From NCBI GenBank assembly GCA_029960955.1, contig JASBVS010000028.1, forward strand, positions 86,511-150,510: a stretch of DNA of 64,000 nucleotides, read 5' to 3'. Positions 9,010 through 17,124 of this stretch are shown here, piece by piece. This stretch comes from Bacillota bacterium. Lineage in GTDB: Bacteria; Bacillota; Sulfobacillia; JAIMAT01. The first letter of the stretch is position 1. Every line of letters starts with the position of its first letter. The notes beneath the pieces were generated by a model. The model was not told where the DNA came from and made no database searches. It saw nothing but the letters and a program-made list of their open reading frames with translations. The position numbers and the translations under genes were made by a program.

Positions 9010-9929
9010 TCGAGCGCGAGGAGCTCCTGCGAGCGGCGGCGGAGGCGCGGCGCCAGGGCCGGCGCCTGGTCTTCACCAACGGCTGCTTCGACCTGCTCCA
9101 CGCCGGCCACGTCCGCTACCTGCAGGCGGCGCGGGCGCTGGGCGACCTGCTGGTGGTGGGGCTGAACAGCGACGCCAGCGTCCGCCGCCTGAAGGGGCCG
9201 CTCCGCCCCTTCGTGCCCGAGGCCGAGCGGGCCGAGGTGCTGGCCGCCCTGGCCGCCGTCGACTACGTCGTCCTCTTCGAGGAAGCCAGCCCCGCCGGGC
9301 TGATCGCGGCGCTCCGCCCGGAGGTCTACGCCAAGGGCGGCGACTACGCGGAGCGGCCGCTGCCGGAGCGGCCCGTGGTGGAGGCGCACGGCGGCCGCGT
9401 CGTCCTCCTTCCCCTGGTCGAGGGGCGGAGCAGCAGTGCGCTGGCGGAACGGGTGGCCGCGCGGCTGGGAGGCGAGCGGTTCCGGTCGCGCTTCCTGGTC
9501 GCCTGGCGCGCGCAGAGCGGGAGGCTGGAGCGCGCGCTGGAGGGGTCGGGGCCGCCGGCCGGGGCGGAGCCGGCCGCCCGGGGGGCCGGGGCGGGCGCGG
9601 TCGAAGCGGCCTCCGCCCTCGCGCGACTCCTCGCCGAGGAGGCGGAGGTGCTCCGGCTGCTCGGCGGAGCCGGCGGCGAGGAAGGCGCGGCGGGCGGAGC
9701 GGAGGCGCCCGCGGAGGCGGGGGCGGTCGCGCTCCGCCGCCGCCTCGAGTCGCGGGAGCGCGACCTGGAGGCCGCGCTCCTGCGACTTCCTGCCGGGAAG
9801 CTGGGGGGCGACGGGGCGGCCGGCGAGGGGGATCTGGCGGCGCGGCTGGAGGCGCTCCTCCTGGAGCGCGAGCGGGCCGTCGCCCTTCTCGCGGCCGCCG
9901 GCGGGGCGGCGGGGGGCGGGCGGGCCTAG
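8997..9929 (+). CDS. rfaE2: Heptose 1-phosphate nucleotidyltransferase (RfaE2/HldE C-domain type) with C-terminal extension; apparent ATC start
   Basis: Residues about 1-157 are a cytidylyltransferase-like domain: FTNGCFDLLHAGH (26-38, the HxGH nucleotide motif), LVVGLNSDASVRRLKGP, AKGGDY and EGRSSSALAERV. Family role: makes ADP- (or GDP-) heptose from heptose 1-phosphate. No ATG, GTG or TTG precedes this domain in frame; a TGA sits at 8988. The reading IGRVVEREELLRA begins with ATC at 8997 exactly where homologues start MGKV..REELL, and GAGGGGTGA (8982-8990) lies at Shine-Dalgarno distance. The protein also has an Ala/Glu/Arg-rich helical tail of about 150 residues that usual 160-residue homologues lack. 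Overlaps the GT9 gene by 13 bases. Confidence 0.75.
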   Translation: MGRVVEREELLRAAAEARRQGRRLVFTNGCFDLLHAGHVRYLQAARALGDLLVVGLNSDASVRRLKGPLRPFVPEAERAEVLAALAAVDYVVLFEEASPAGLIAALRPEVYAKGGDYAERPLPERPVVEAHGGRVVLLPLVEGRSSSALAERVAARLGGERFRSRFLVAWRAQSGRLERALEGSGPPAGAEPAARGAGAGAVEAASALARLLAEEAEVLRLLGGAGGEEGAAGGAEAPAEAGAVALRRRLESRERDLEAALLRLPAGKLGGDGAAGEGDLAARLEALLLERERAVALLAAAGGAAGGGRA

Positions 9930-10213
9930 CGGGCTCCGCCCAGGCGGTCGATGCGGCCGGCCAGCTCCAGGTCCTTCTCGGTCACCCCGCCCTCGCTGTG
10001 CGTGGCCAGCGTCAGCGTCACCTCGCCGTAGCGGATCAGGAAGTCGGGGTGGTGGTCGGCCTTCTCGGCCACCAGGGCGACCTGCTGGACGAAGCCCATC
10101 GCCCCGACGAAGTCGGGGAAGCGGTAGCGACGGCGGATGGCGCCGTCGGCCCATTCCCAGCCCGGCAGCGCGCCCAGGCGGCGCCGGACCTCCTCTTCGC
10201 TCAGAACGGCCAC
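9926..10213 (-). CDS. Pterin-4a-carbinolamine dehydratase
   Basis: A 95-residue PCD/DCoH-like protein. The signature EKADHHPD (His pair in the active site) and the following YGEVTLTLATHSEGGVTEKD are conserved. The family dehydrates 4a-hydroxytetrahydropterin; in bacteria without aromatic amino-acid hydroxylases it has been linked to molybdopterin metabolism, and mobA is about 3 kb away, but the link is inference. It is convergent with the nucleotidyltransferase gene and overlaps it by four bases. Rc upstream AGAGGAGGGAG is a clear ribosome binding site. Confidence 0.88.
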   Translation of the reverse strand: MAVLSEEEVRRRLGALPGWEWADGAIRRRYRFPDFVGAMGFVQQVALVAEKADHHPDFLIRYGEVTLTLATHSEGGVTEKDLELAGRIDRLGGAR

Positions 10214-10294
10214 AGCGCTCCCTCCTCTCGATACGTCCGGGCAGGCAGGGCGCTCCGCGGGCGCCTCCGGGCCGGCCCCCGGGCGGGAGGCGGC

Positions 10295-11119
10295 TCAGAC
10301 CGAGGCCTCGACGCCGCGCTCGTCCGCCCGGGCGCAGGCCATGTGCGGCGTGTTGAAGGCGAAACCGAGGCCCCCGCGGGCGTCGACGCCGATCAGACCC
10401 GCCTCGACGCCGGACCGTCCGGCCAGCTCGACGACGGCGCGGACGGCGGTCATGGCGTCCTCGCGCTCCATGCGCTCGACGGCCAGGCGGGTCAGCCCCA
10501 GGCGCAGGATGCCCTCGCCGTGCCCGGTGGCGGAGGCCGCGCCCAGGGGCGAGGCGAAGGTGCCGGCGCCCATCACCGGCGTGTCGCCGACCCGGCCGGG
10601 CAGCTTGAGCGAGATGCCGCCCGTGGAGGTGGCGGCGGCCACCCTCCCGCGGCCGTCGACGGCGGCCGCGCCCACCGTCGAGTAGCGCCGCTCGTGTGCG
10701 GCCTGCGCGGCCAGGCGCGGCCAGAAGGGCGACCGGCCCGACTCGAGGAGCTCGCGGTCGCGCCGCCAGCGCTCCAGCCGCTCGACGGTCACCGGGTTGT
10801 ACGGCGCGAAGCCGCGGGCGCGCGCGAACTCCAGCGCGCCCAGGCCGGCGAGCAGGAGGTGGTCGGTCTCCTCCATCACCGCCCGGGCGACGTCGACGGG
10901 GTGGCGGACGCGCGTCAGCGCCGCCACCGCGCCGAAGCCGCCCTCGCCCGTGGCGACGGCGGCGTCCATCTCGGCCTCGCCGGCCAGGTTGAGGACGGCG
11001 CCGGTGCCGGCGTTGAAGTGCGGGTCGTCTTCCAGCGTGCGCACGGCGGCCAGGACGGCCTCCAGCGCGCTCCCGCCGGCGGCCAGCACCTGCCAGCCGG
11101 CGCGGGCCGCCGCCTCCAC
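10295..11119 (-). CDS. Isoaspartyl peptidase/L-asparaginase (Ntn-hydrolase, Asparaginase_2)
   Basis: As called, 274 residues. The plant-type asparaginase core is clear: ALEAVLAAVRTLEDDPHFNAG, then the autocleavage/nucleophile site YSTVGAAAVD (Thr148), ATSTGG and the GHGEGILR motif. The precursor is cleaved before the Thr to give the active enzyme that hydrolyses asparagine or isoaspartyl dipeptides. GTG 11119 is the first usable start, but the frame continues upstream as TVWGGSGGRLRAG, which matches the conserved VHGGAG strand, without any ATG, GTG or TTG. The real start may therefore be a rare codon near 11131-11158, crowding the divergent transketolase ribosome binding site. Confidence 0.78.
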   Translation of the reverse strand: MEAAARAGWQVLAAGGSALEAVLAAVRTLEDDPHFNAGTGAVLNLAGEAEMDAAVATGEGGFGAVAALTRVRHPVDVARAVMEETDHLLLAGLGALEFARARGFAPYNPVTVERLERWRRDRELLESGRSPFWPRLAAQAAHERRYSTVGAAAVDGRGRVAAATSTGGISLKLPGRVGDTPVMGAGTFASPLGAASATGHGEGILRLGLTRLAVERMEREDAMTAVRAVVELAGRSGVEAGLIGVDARGGLGFAFNTPHMACARADERGVEASV

Positions 11120-11172
11120 GCCCGCCCGCAGGCGCCCGCCGGAGCCGCCCCAGACCGTCGGAGGTGTTGGCC

Positions 11173-12084
11173 TTGAGCCTGCTCCAGACCACGCTGGACG
11201 TCGACCTCTTGCGCCGCAGGGCGCTGGCGCTCCGCCGGGACGTGATCCGCATGCTGGAGGAAGCGGGCTCCGGCCATCCCGGCGGCTCGCTCTCGGCCGC
11301 CGACATCGTCGCCGCGCTCTACTTCGGCGTCCTGCGCCACGATCCGCAACGGCCCGCCTGGCCGGACCGCGACCGCTTCATCCTGTCGAAGGGGCACGCC
11401 GTCCCCGTGCTCTACGCCGCGCTGGCCGAGGCGGGCTACTTCCCGCGGGAGGAGCTGCGGACGCTGCGCCGCATCGACAGCCGCCTCCAGGGCCATCCCT
11501 CGCACCGCGACCTGCCCGCCGTCGAGGTCTCCACCGGTTCGCTCGGCCAGGGGCTCTCCGTGGGCCTGGGCATGGCGCTGGCCGGCCGGCTGGACGGGCG
11601 CGACTACCGCGTCTTCGTCCTCCTCGGCGACGGCGAGCTCCAGGAGGGGCAGGTCTGGGAGGCCGCCCTCTCGGCGCCGCGCTGGCGGCTGGAGAACCTG
11701 GTGGCCGTCGTCGACTACAACCGCCTCCAGCTGGACGGCCCGGTGGACGAGATCCTGCCGCTGGAGCCCCTGGCCGCCAAGTGGCGCCAGTTCGGCTGGG
11801 ACGTGGCCGAGATCGACGGCCACGACATGGTCCAGGTCCTGCGCGCGCTCCTCTGGGCCGCGCGGCGCGAGGGCCGCGTCGAGGAGGGAGCGGCGGGCGA
11901 GGGCTCGCGGGACGGGCTCGGCCCGCTCCCCGAGCGCCGACCCGGGCGGCCGGCGGTGCTGATCGCCCACACGGTCAAGGGCAAGGGCGTCTCCTTCATG
12001 GAGGGGAACAACGAGTTCCACGGCCGCGCGCCCACGCCGGAGGAAGCGGCGCGGGCCCTGGCCGAGCTGGGGGGTGAGGCCTGA
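11173..12084 (+). CDS. Transketolase, N-terminal (thiamine-binding) subunit
   Basis: A 303-residue protein equivalent to the N-terminal third of transketolase. SGHPGGSLSAADI, SKGHAVPVLY, STGSLGQGLSVGLGMA, and the thiamine-diphosphate motif GDGELQEGQVWEA...DYNRLQLDG are all present. It should form the enzyme with the next gene product, interconverting pentose-phosphate sugars. I chose TTG 11173: GGAGGTG at 11160-11166 gives a spacing of about 7 bases, whereas GTG 11164 lies inside that Shine-Dalgarno. About 20 residues near the C-terminus (GRVEEGAAGEGSRDG) look like an insertion between core motifs. Confidence 0.88.
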   Translation: MSLLQTTLDVDLLRRRALALRRDVIRMLEEAGSGHPGGSLSAADIVAALYFGVLRHDPQRPAWPDRDRFILSKGHAVPVLYAALAEAGYFPREELRTLRRIDSRLQGHPSHRDLPAVEVSTGSLGQGLSVGLGMALAGRLDGRDYRVFVLLGDGELQEGQVWEAALSAPRWRLENLVAVVDYNRLQLDGPVDEILPLEPLAAKWRQFGWDVAEIDGHDMVQVLRALLWAARREGRVEEGAAGEGSRDGLGPLPERRPGRPAVLIAHTVKGKGVSFMEGNNEFHGRAPTPEEAARALAELGGEA

Positions 12085-13055
12085 TGGCGCTGGCGCTCGG
12101 TCCGGCCACGCGCGAGGCGTACGGCGAGACGCTGGTGGAGCTGGGCCGCGAGATGCCGGAGCTGGTGGTGCTGGACGCCGACCTGGCCAAGTCGACCTAC
12201 ACGAAGAAGTTCGCCGAGGCCTTCCCCGACCGCTTCTTCGACATGGGCATCCAGGAGGCGAACATGGTCGGCGTCGCCGCCGGGCTGGCGCTCTCCGGCA
12301 AGGTGCCCTTCGTCTCCAGCTTCGCCACCTTCGTCATGTCCAAGGCCTTCGACCAGATGCGCCTGGCGGTCGCCTACAGCGGCGCCAACGTCAAGATCGT
12401 GGGCAGCCACGGCGGCATCTCCATCGGCGAGGACGGCGTCTCGCAGATGTCCGTCGAGGACGTGGCGCTGGCGCAGGCGCTGCCGGGCTTCACGGTCCTC
12501 GTCCCGGCCGACGCCGAGGCGACGCGGCAGGCGGTCCGCGCCGCCGCCCGCCACCCCGGCCCGGTCTTCATCCGCGTCGGGCGGCCCAAGGCGCCCGTCG
12601 TCTACGAGCGCCCCTTCGCCTTCCGGATCGGCCGCGCGCAGCTCCTGCGCGAGGGGCGCGACGTGACGCTGGTGGCCGACGGCCTGATGGTGGCCGCCGC
12701 CCTGGAGGCGGCCGACCGCCTGGCCGGGGAGGGGATCTCCGCCCGCGTGCTCGACATGGCCTCGGTCAAGCCGCTCGACCGCCAGGCGCTGGCCGCCGCG
12801 GCGCGCGAGACCGGGGCGATGGTGGTGGCGGAGGAGCACCAGATCTTCGGCGGCCTCGGCTCCAGCGTCGCCCTCGCCGTCGCCGAGAGCGAGCCCGTTC
12901 CGATGGAGTTCGTGGCGATCCGCGACACCTTCGCCGAGTCCGGCAAGCCCGAGGAGCTCCTCAGGAAGTATGGTCTGACCGCGGAGGCGGTCGCGGAGGC
13001 GGCGCGCCGCGCGCTCGCCCGCAAGCGCCTCGCGCGCGGGGGCTCGCCGGCATGA
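12084..13055 (+). CDS. Transketolase, C-terminal (pyrimidine-binding) subunit
   Basis: A 323-residue partner of the upstream gene. It has the Pyr domain (TREAYGETLVELGREMPELVVLDADLAKST..., with MGIQEANMVGVAAGLALSG, whose Glu activates thiamine) and the C-terminal transketolase domain (VASVKPLDRQAL-like stretch ASVKPLDRQAL and EEHQIFGGLGSSVA). The split into two subunits is common in Bacillota and archaea. Its ATG shares one base with the preceding TGA (TGATG), so the subunits are co-translated. The mobA start overlaps its stop in turn. Confidence 0.9.
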   Translation: MALALGPATREAYGETLVELGREMPELVVLDADLAKSTYTKKFAEAFPDRFFDMGIQEANMVGVAAGLALSGKVPFVSSFATFVMSKAFDQMRLAVAYSGANVKIVGSHGGISIGEDGVSQMSVEDVALAQALPGFTVLVPADAEATRQAVRAAARHPGPVFIRVGRPKAPVVYERPFAFRIGRAQLLREGRDVTLVADGLMVAAALEAADRLAGEGISARVLDMASVKPLDRQALAAAARETGAMVVAEEHQIFGGLGSSVALAVAESEPVPMEFVAIRDTFAESGKPEELLRKYGLTAEAVAEAARRALARKRLARGGSPA

Positions 13056-13741
13056 GCGAGACGGGCTCCCGGGCACCCTCGTCGCCGCAGGAAGCCCGCG
13101 CCGGGGCGACGCTCATCCTCCTGGCCGGCGGCCGGAGCCGCCGCATGGGCCGGGACAAGGCGCTCCTCCCCTTCGGGGAGGAGCCCCTCATCCGGCGGAT
13201 CGCGCGGCGGCTCGAGCCTGTCTCCGCGGAGGTGCTGGTGGTCTCCAACCGGCCCGAGCCCTACCGCGAGCTGGGCTTCCGGGTGATCCCGGACCCGCCG
13301 GGCTGGGAGGGCGAGGGCCCGCTGGCGGGGCTCTGCGCGGGCTTGCAGGCCGCCGCCACGGAGAGCTGCCTGCTGGTCGCCTGCGACATGCCCTTCGCCT
13401 CGCCCTGCCTGGCGCGCGCCCTGCTCGAGGAGCTGGAGCGGGGCTGGGAGGCGGCGCTCCCCTCGCCGGGAGGGCGCGAGCACCCGCTCTTCGCGGCCTA
13501 CCGCCGCTCGCTCGCCCCGCGCGTGACCGAGGCGCTGCGCGCCGGCGTCCGGCGCCCGGCGGACTTCCTGGCCGGGCTCCCCGTGCGCCGGCTGGGCGAG
13601 GCGGAGATCTCCCGCTGCGGCCCGCCCGAGCAGCTTCTCGCCAACGTCAACCGCCCCGAGGAGTACCGGGAGGCGCTCGACGGCATGGCGGGCGAGCGCC
13701 AGGAAGCCCCGCCCGGCGAGCGGGGCGGCCCCACCGCCTAG
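13052..13741 (+). CDS. mobA: Molybdenum cofactor guanylyltransferase MobA
   Basis: A 229-residue nucleotidyltransferase. The GTP-binding signature LAGGRSRRMGRDKALLPF opens the domain, followed by DPPGWEGEGPLAGLCAGL and the metal-binding ACDMPFAS motif; a LLANVNRPEEY stretch is near the end. MobA links GMP to molybdopterin to form the bis-MGD cofactor. A MoaD-MoaE fusion gene lies at 52390, so the cofactor is probably made. ATG 13052 overlaps the transketolase stop (ATGA). Ends 52 bases from the convergent PBP gene. Confidence 0.87.
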   Translation: MSETGSRAPSSPQEARAGATLILLAGGRSRRMGRDKALLPFGEEPLIRRIARRLEPVSAEVLVVSNRPEPYRELGFRVIPDPPGWEGEGPLAGLCAGLQAAATESCLLVACDMPFASPCLARALLEELERGWEAALPSPGGREHPLFAAYRRSLAPRVTEALRAGVRRPADFLAGLPVRRLGEAEISRCGPPEQLLANVNRPEEYREALDGMAGERQEAPPGERGGPTA

Positions 13742-13793
13742 GCGGTGCGGCCGCCCCCGGACGCCCCCGGGACCGCCTCCCCCGCTCCGCGCC

Positions 13794-16700
13794 TCAGCGG
13801 ACGATCACCAGCGCAGAGCCGCCGGCGGCACCCGGGTCGACCACCACCGACTGCCCGGCCCGGAGGGCGCCGGCGCCCGCCACCTGGCCGCCCACGATCA
13901 CCGCGGGCGACGGGCCGAGAGAGACCTGCACCGTCCGGTCGCCCGCCTGGAGGACGAGCGTCCGCCCGCGGCGCTCGACCACGGTGCCCGAGACCTGGCC
14001 GGGCGGCAGGCTGAGGCTCGCCTGGCTCACCTGTCCGCTGTCGTCCAGGACCAGCCTCACCTGGTCACCGGCGTAGCCGCCCAGCTCGCCGGGGGCGGCC
14101 GGCTGGCCGCCGACGCTCACCTGCGCCTCCGGGGCCAGCGTCGCCTGGCGGATCGATCCGCCGCTCCAGACGGCCAGGTTGCTCCCGTCCGAGCCCACCA
14201 GCCAGCCCGAGAGGCTCGCACCCTGGCCCGTGGAGCCGGGACCCGCGGAGCCGCCGCCCCCGCCGGAGGCGGTGATCGCCGTCACGGCCCCGCTCTGCGG
14301 GTCGGTGACGACGGTGGCGCTCATGCCCGGCTGGAGCGCCCCGGGGTCGGCCGGCTGCCCGTCGACGGTCACCTTCACCTGCGGATCGAGCGGGAGAACC
14401 TCGGGCCCGCCGCCCGAGGAAGGGTTGAAGACGATCATCCCGGAGCCGACCGAGACGATGGTGCCGCTGGTGCCGGCGGCGGGGGCCTGCGCCAGATCCA
14501 GCGCGGTGACGCGCCCGGCGGCGTCCAGCCGGACGGTGGCCGGGCTTCCCGGAAGCACCTGGCCGGGGTCGACCGGCTGGCCCTGGGCGGTGATCGACGC
14601 GTTGGCCGCCAGCGGCAGCGTCACCCGGCTGCCGCCGGGGAGGGTGAGCGTCACCTGCGAGCCGCTGAGCGCGTCGAGGGTACCGTCCAGGCTGAGGCCA
14701 CCCTGGCCGCGCGGGTCGACCACCAGCACCGCCTGGCCGTTGGAGAGCCAGACCGTGACGCTGTCACCCACCTGGACGACGGAGGGGACGTCGCCGGCGC
14801 CGCCCGGACCGACCGCCACCGCGCCCGGCGCGAGCGGGACGTCGACCGGCCCCAGGCTGGTGTCGAGCGTCAGGGAGAGCGCCGAGACCGAGGCCACCGT
14901 CCCCTGGATGACGTTCTGCTGGCCGAGCAGGAAGCTGGCCGGCACCGTCCCCTTGACGAAGGGCACTCCATTGACGACGACCACGTTGGGCGGCACCGCG
15001 AAGCCGTGGCTCGGCCGCCCCAGCTGGCGGAAGGCGCCCAGGAGCAGCCGGGCCGCGCTGTCGCTGCTGATGCTCGCCGGCCAGCGGCTCTGCTCCGGCC
15101 GCCAGAGGCCGATCCAGGAGCAGCCGACCAGGTCCGGGGTGTAGCCGCAGAACCAGACGTGACCGATCGAGGTTCCGCCCGAGGGCAGCGCGCGGCTGGC
15201 GGTGCCGGTCTTGCCGGCAGCCGGCCAGTCGGGGCCGACGCCGGTCAGGGCGGCCGCCCCGCGGGCGGTGCCGTCGGGCGGCAGCAGCGGGAAGCGGAGC
15301 AGGTAGGTCATCAGGTAGGCCGTCGAGGGCTGGATGACCTGCTTCTGGACCAGCTGGTGCTGGTAGACCACGTTGCCCGCCGGGCTGACGATCCGCTCGA
15401 CGGCGAAGGGCTCGGAGCGGATGCCGCCGTTGGGGAAGGCGGTGTAGGCGCCGGCCATCTGCAGGAGGTCGACGCCCTGGCTCAGGTCGCCCAGAGCCAG
15501 CCGGCGCGGGTTGTTCCAGTCCTGGGTGTCCCCCGGCCCGCTGAGCACGCCGAAGGCCTGGGCGTAGCGGGAGGCGGTGGAGGCGCCGATCTGCTGCAAC
15601 GTCCAGACCGCGGAGACGTTGAAGGAGGCGCCTATCGCCCGGCTGACCGGCACAAGCGGCAGGTAGGGCTCGTTCGGGTTGTTGCGGACCGGCTGCCCCT
15701 CCGCCACCACGTCGGAGGCGTCGGAGACCTGGGAGACCACCGTCAGCTTGCCCACGTCCAGGGCCGGGCCGTAGACCGTCAGCGGCTTGATGGCCGAGCC
15801 CGGCGGCATCCTCCCCGACCAGGCCGGCACGAAGCCCTGGCTGAAGGGGTCCTTCGTCTGGTAGGAGCCGTAGATGGCGCGCACGGCACCGTTCTTGGGG
15901 TCCAGGACGACCGTCGACGAGTCGAGGTTGGGATCGGCCTCGAGCGCGTCCAGGATCTGCCGGTTCCGGCCCGGCTGGTAGAGGTTCTCCACCGCCTGCT
16001 GCACGCGGGGGTCGAGGGTGGTGTAGATCTTGTACCCGCCCGTGTGGAGCAGCGTCGGGCTGACGGGCAGGTCGGAGCCGCCGCTCAGCCGGCTCAGCTC
16101 GTAGTCGACGAACTCCAGGAACCACGGGTAGTTGACGGCCGCCTTCTTCCCGGCCGCCAGGCCCATCTGGGCGTAGCCCTGCGCGCTCGCCGCGGCCGCC
16201 TCGGCCTGCGTGATGTAGCCGGCGCGCACCATCGCCTGGAGCACGAGGTCGCGCCGCTCCAGGGCCAGCTTCTGGTGCTGGGCCCGCGCCTGCGGGTCGG
16301 AGACCAGCGGGTCGAGCGCCGAGGGCGCGTTGACCAGGCCGGCCAGGAAGGCCGACTGGGCCAGCGTCAGCCGGGAGGCCGGCCGGTCGAAGTAGGTGCG
16401 CGCCGCGGCCTCGACGCCGTAGGCGCCATGCCCGAAGTAGATCTGGTTCAGGTAGAACTCCAGGATCTGGCGCTTGCTGTAGAGGCGCGAGATGCGGATG
16501 GCGTAGAGCGCCTCGCGCAGCTTGCGCGTCAGCGAGCGCTGGCTTCCGACCACGGCGTTCTTGGCCAGCTGCTGGGTGATCGTGGAGCCGCCCTGGACGA
16601 TCCGGCCGGCGCGGATGTCGGCCCAGAGGGCGCGCGCGATCGCCAGCGGGTCGATGGCCGGCTCGGTCCAGAAGTTCCGGTCCTCGACGGCCACGATCGC

Positions 16701-17036
16701 CTGCTGCATGGCGGGCGAGACCTGGCTGAGGGGGACCGGTTTGCGGTTGGCGGTGCCGGGGAGGGCGCCCACTTCCTGCCCGTAGCGGTCGTAGACGAGG
16801 GTGGCCGATGCGCCCATCAGCTGGGTGGGCGAGATGCCGGGCAACGGCCCGATCTCTGCGTAGAGGAACATGCCCGCCCCGAGGGCGACCACCGCCGCCA
16901 CCGCCACCCAGAAGAGGGTCCAGGCGGCGCGGCGCCCGCCCCTTGCGTTTCGAGCCTCTGCACGCCCTCCCCCGGCGCCGGCGCGGCGGCCGGCGCCGGA
17001 GGGCAAGCGGGGAGCCCGACCTCCGCTTTCGCGCAT
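13794..17036 (-). CDS. Class A penicillin-binding protein (PBP1A type) with C-terminal beta-repeat tail
   Basis: A 1080-residue bifunctional wall synthase. A basic cytoplasmic tail and one membrane helix (about 37-60) precede the glycosyltransferase domain: EDRNFW with catalytic Glu118, GGSTITQQLAKN and the YLNQIYFGHGAYGVEAAA motif. The transpeptidase domain has SAIK (Ser414, Lys417), SFN (471-473) and KTGT (609-612). From about residue 705 there is a tail of five imperfect repeats of 60-75 residues, each beginning with a SGTV-like strand and centred on V-x-G-Q-P-x-x-P-G-x-L, resembling DUF5666 beta modules. Usual PBP1A tails are short Pro/Gly-rich linkers. AAGGAGG precedes ATG 17036. Confidence 0.9.
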   Translation of the reverse strand: MRESGGRAPRLPSGAGRRAGAGGGRAEARNARGGRRAAWTLFWVAVAAVVALGAGMFLYAEIGPLPGISPTQLMGASATLVYDRYGQEVGALPGTANRKPVPLSQVSPAMQQAIVAVEDRNFWTEPAIDPLAIARALWADIRAGRIVQGGSTITQQLAKNAVVGSQRSLTRKLREALYAIRISRLYSKRQILEFYLNQIYFGHGAYGVEAAARTYFDRPASRLTLAQSAFLAGLVNAPSALDPLVSDPQARAQHQKLALERRDLVLQAMVRAGYITQAEAAAASAQGYAQMGLAAGKKAAVNYPWFLEFVDYELSRLSGGSDLPVSPTLLHTGGYKIYTTLDPRVQQAVENLYQPGRNRQILDALEADPNLDSSTVVLDPKNGAVRAIYGSYQTKDPFSQGFVPAWSGRMPPGSAIKPLTVYGPALDVGKLTVVSQVSDASDVVAEGQPVRNNPNEPYLPLVPVSRAIGASFNVSAVWTLQQIGASTASRYAQAFGVLSGPGDTQDWNNPRRLALGDLSQGVDLLQMAGAYTAFPNGGIRSEPFAVERIVSPAGNVVYQHQLVQKQVIQPSTAYLMTYLLRFPLLPPDGTARGAAALTGVGPDWPAAGKTGTASRALPSGGTSIGHVWFCGYTPDLVGCSWIGLWRPEQSRWPASISSDSAARLLLGAFRQLGRPSHGFAVPPNVVVVNGVPFVKGTVPASFLLGQQNVIQGTVASVSALSLTLDTSLGPVDVPLAPGAVAVGPGGAGDVPSVVQVGDSVTVWLSNGQAVLVVDPRGQGGLSLDGTLDALSGSQVTLTLPGGSRVTLPLAANASITAQGQPVDPGQVLPGSPATVRLDAAGRVTALDLAQAPAAGTSGTIVSVGSGMIVFNPSSGGGPEVLPLDPQVKVTVDGQPADPGALQPGMSATVVTDPQSGAVTAITASGGGGGSAGPGSTGQGASLSGWLVGSDGSNLAVWSGGSIRQATLAPEAQVSVGGQPAAPGELGGYAGDQVRLVLDDSGQVSQASLSLPPGQVSGTVVERRGRTLVLQAGDRTVQVSLGPSPAVIVGGQVAGAGALRAGQSVVVDPGAAGGSALVIVR

Positions 17037-17124
17037 GGTCAGCCTCCTTCCTCACACAGGGTACGACAGCTCGCCACGGAGACGAACCGGCGGGCGCCGG
17101 GGGAGGGCCCCGGCGGCACGGCGC

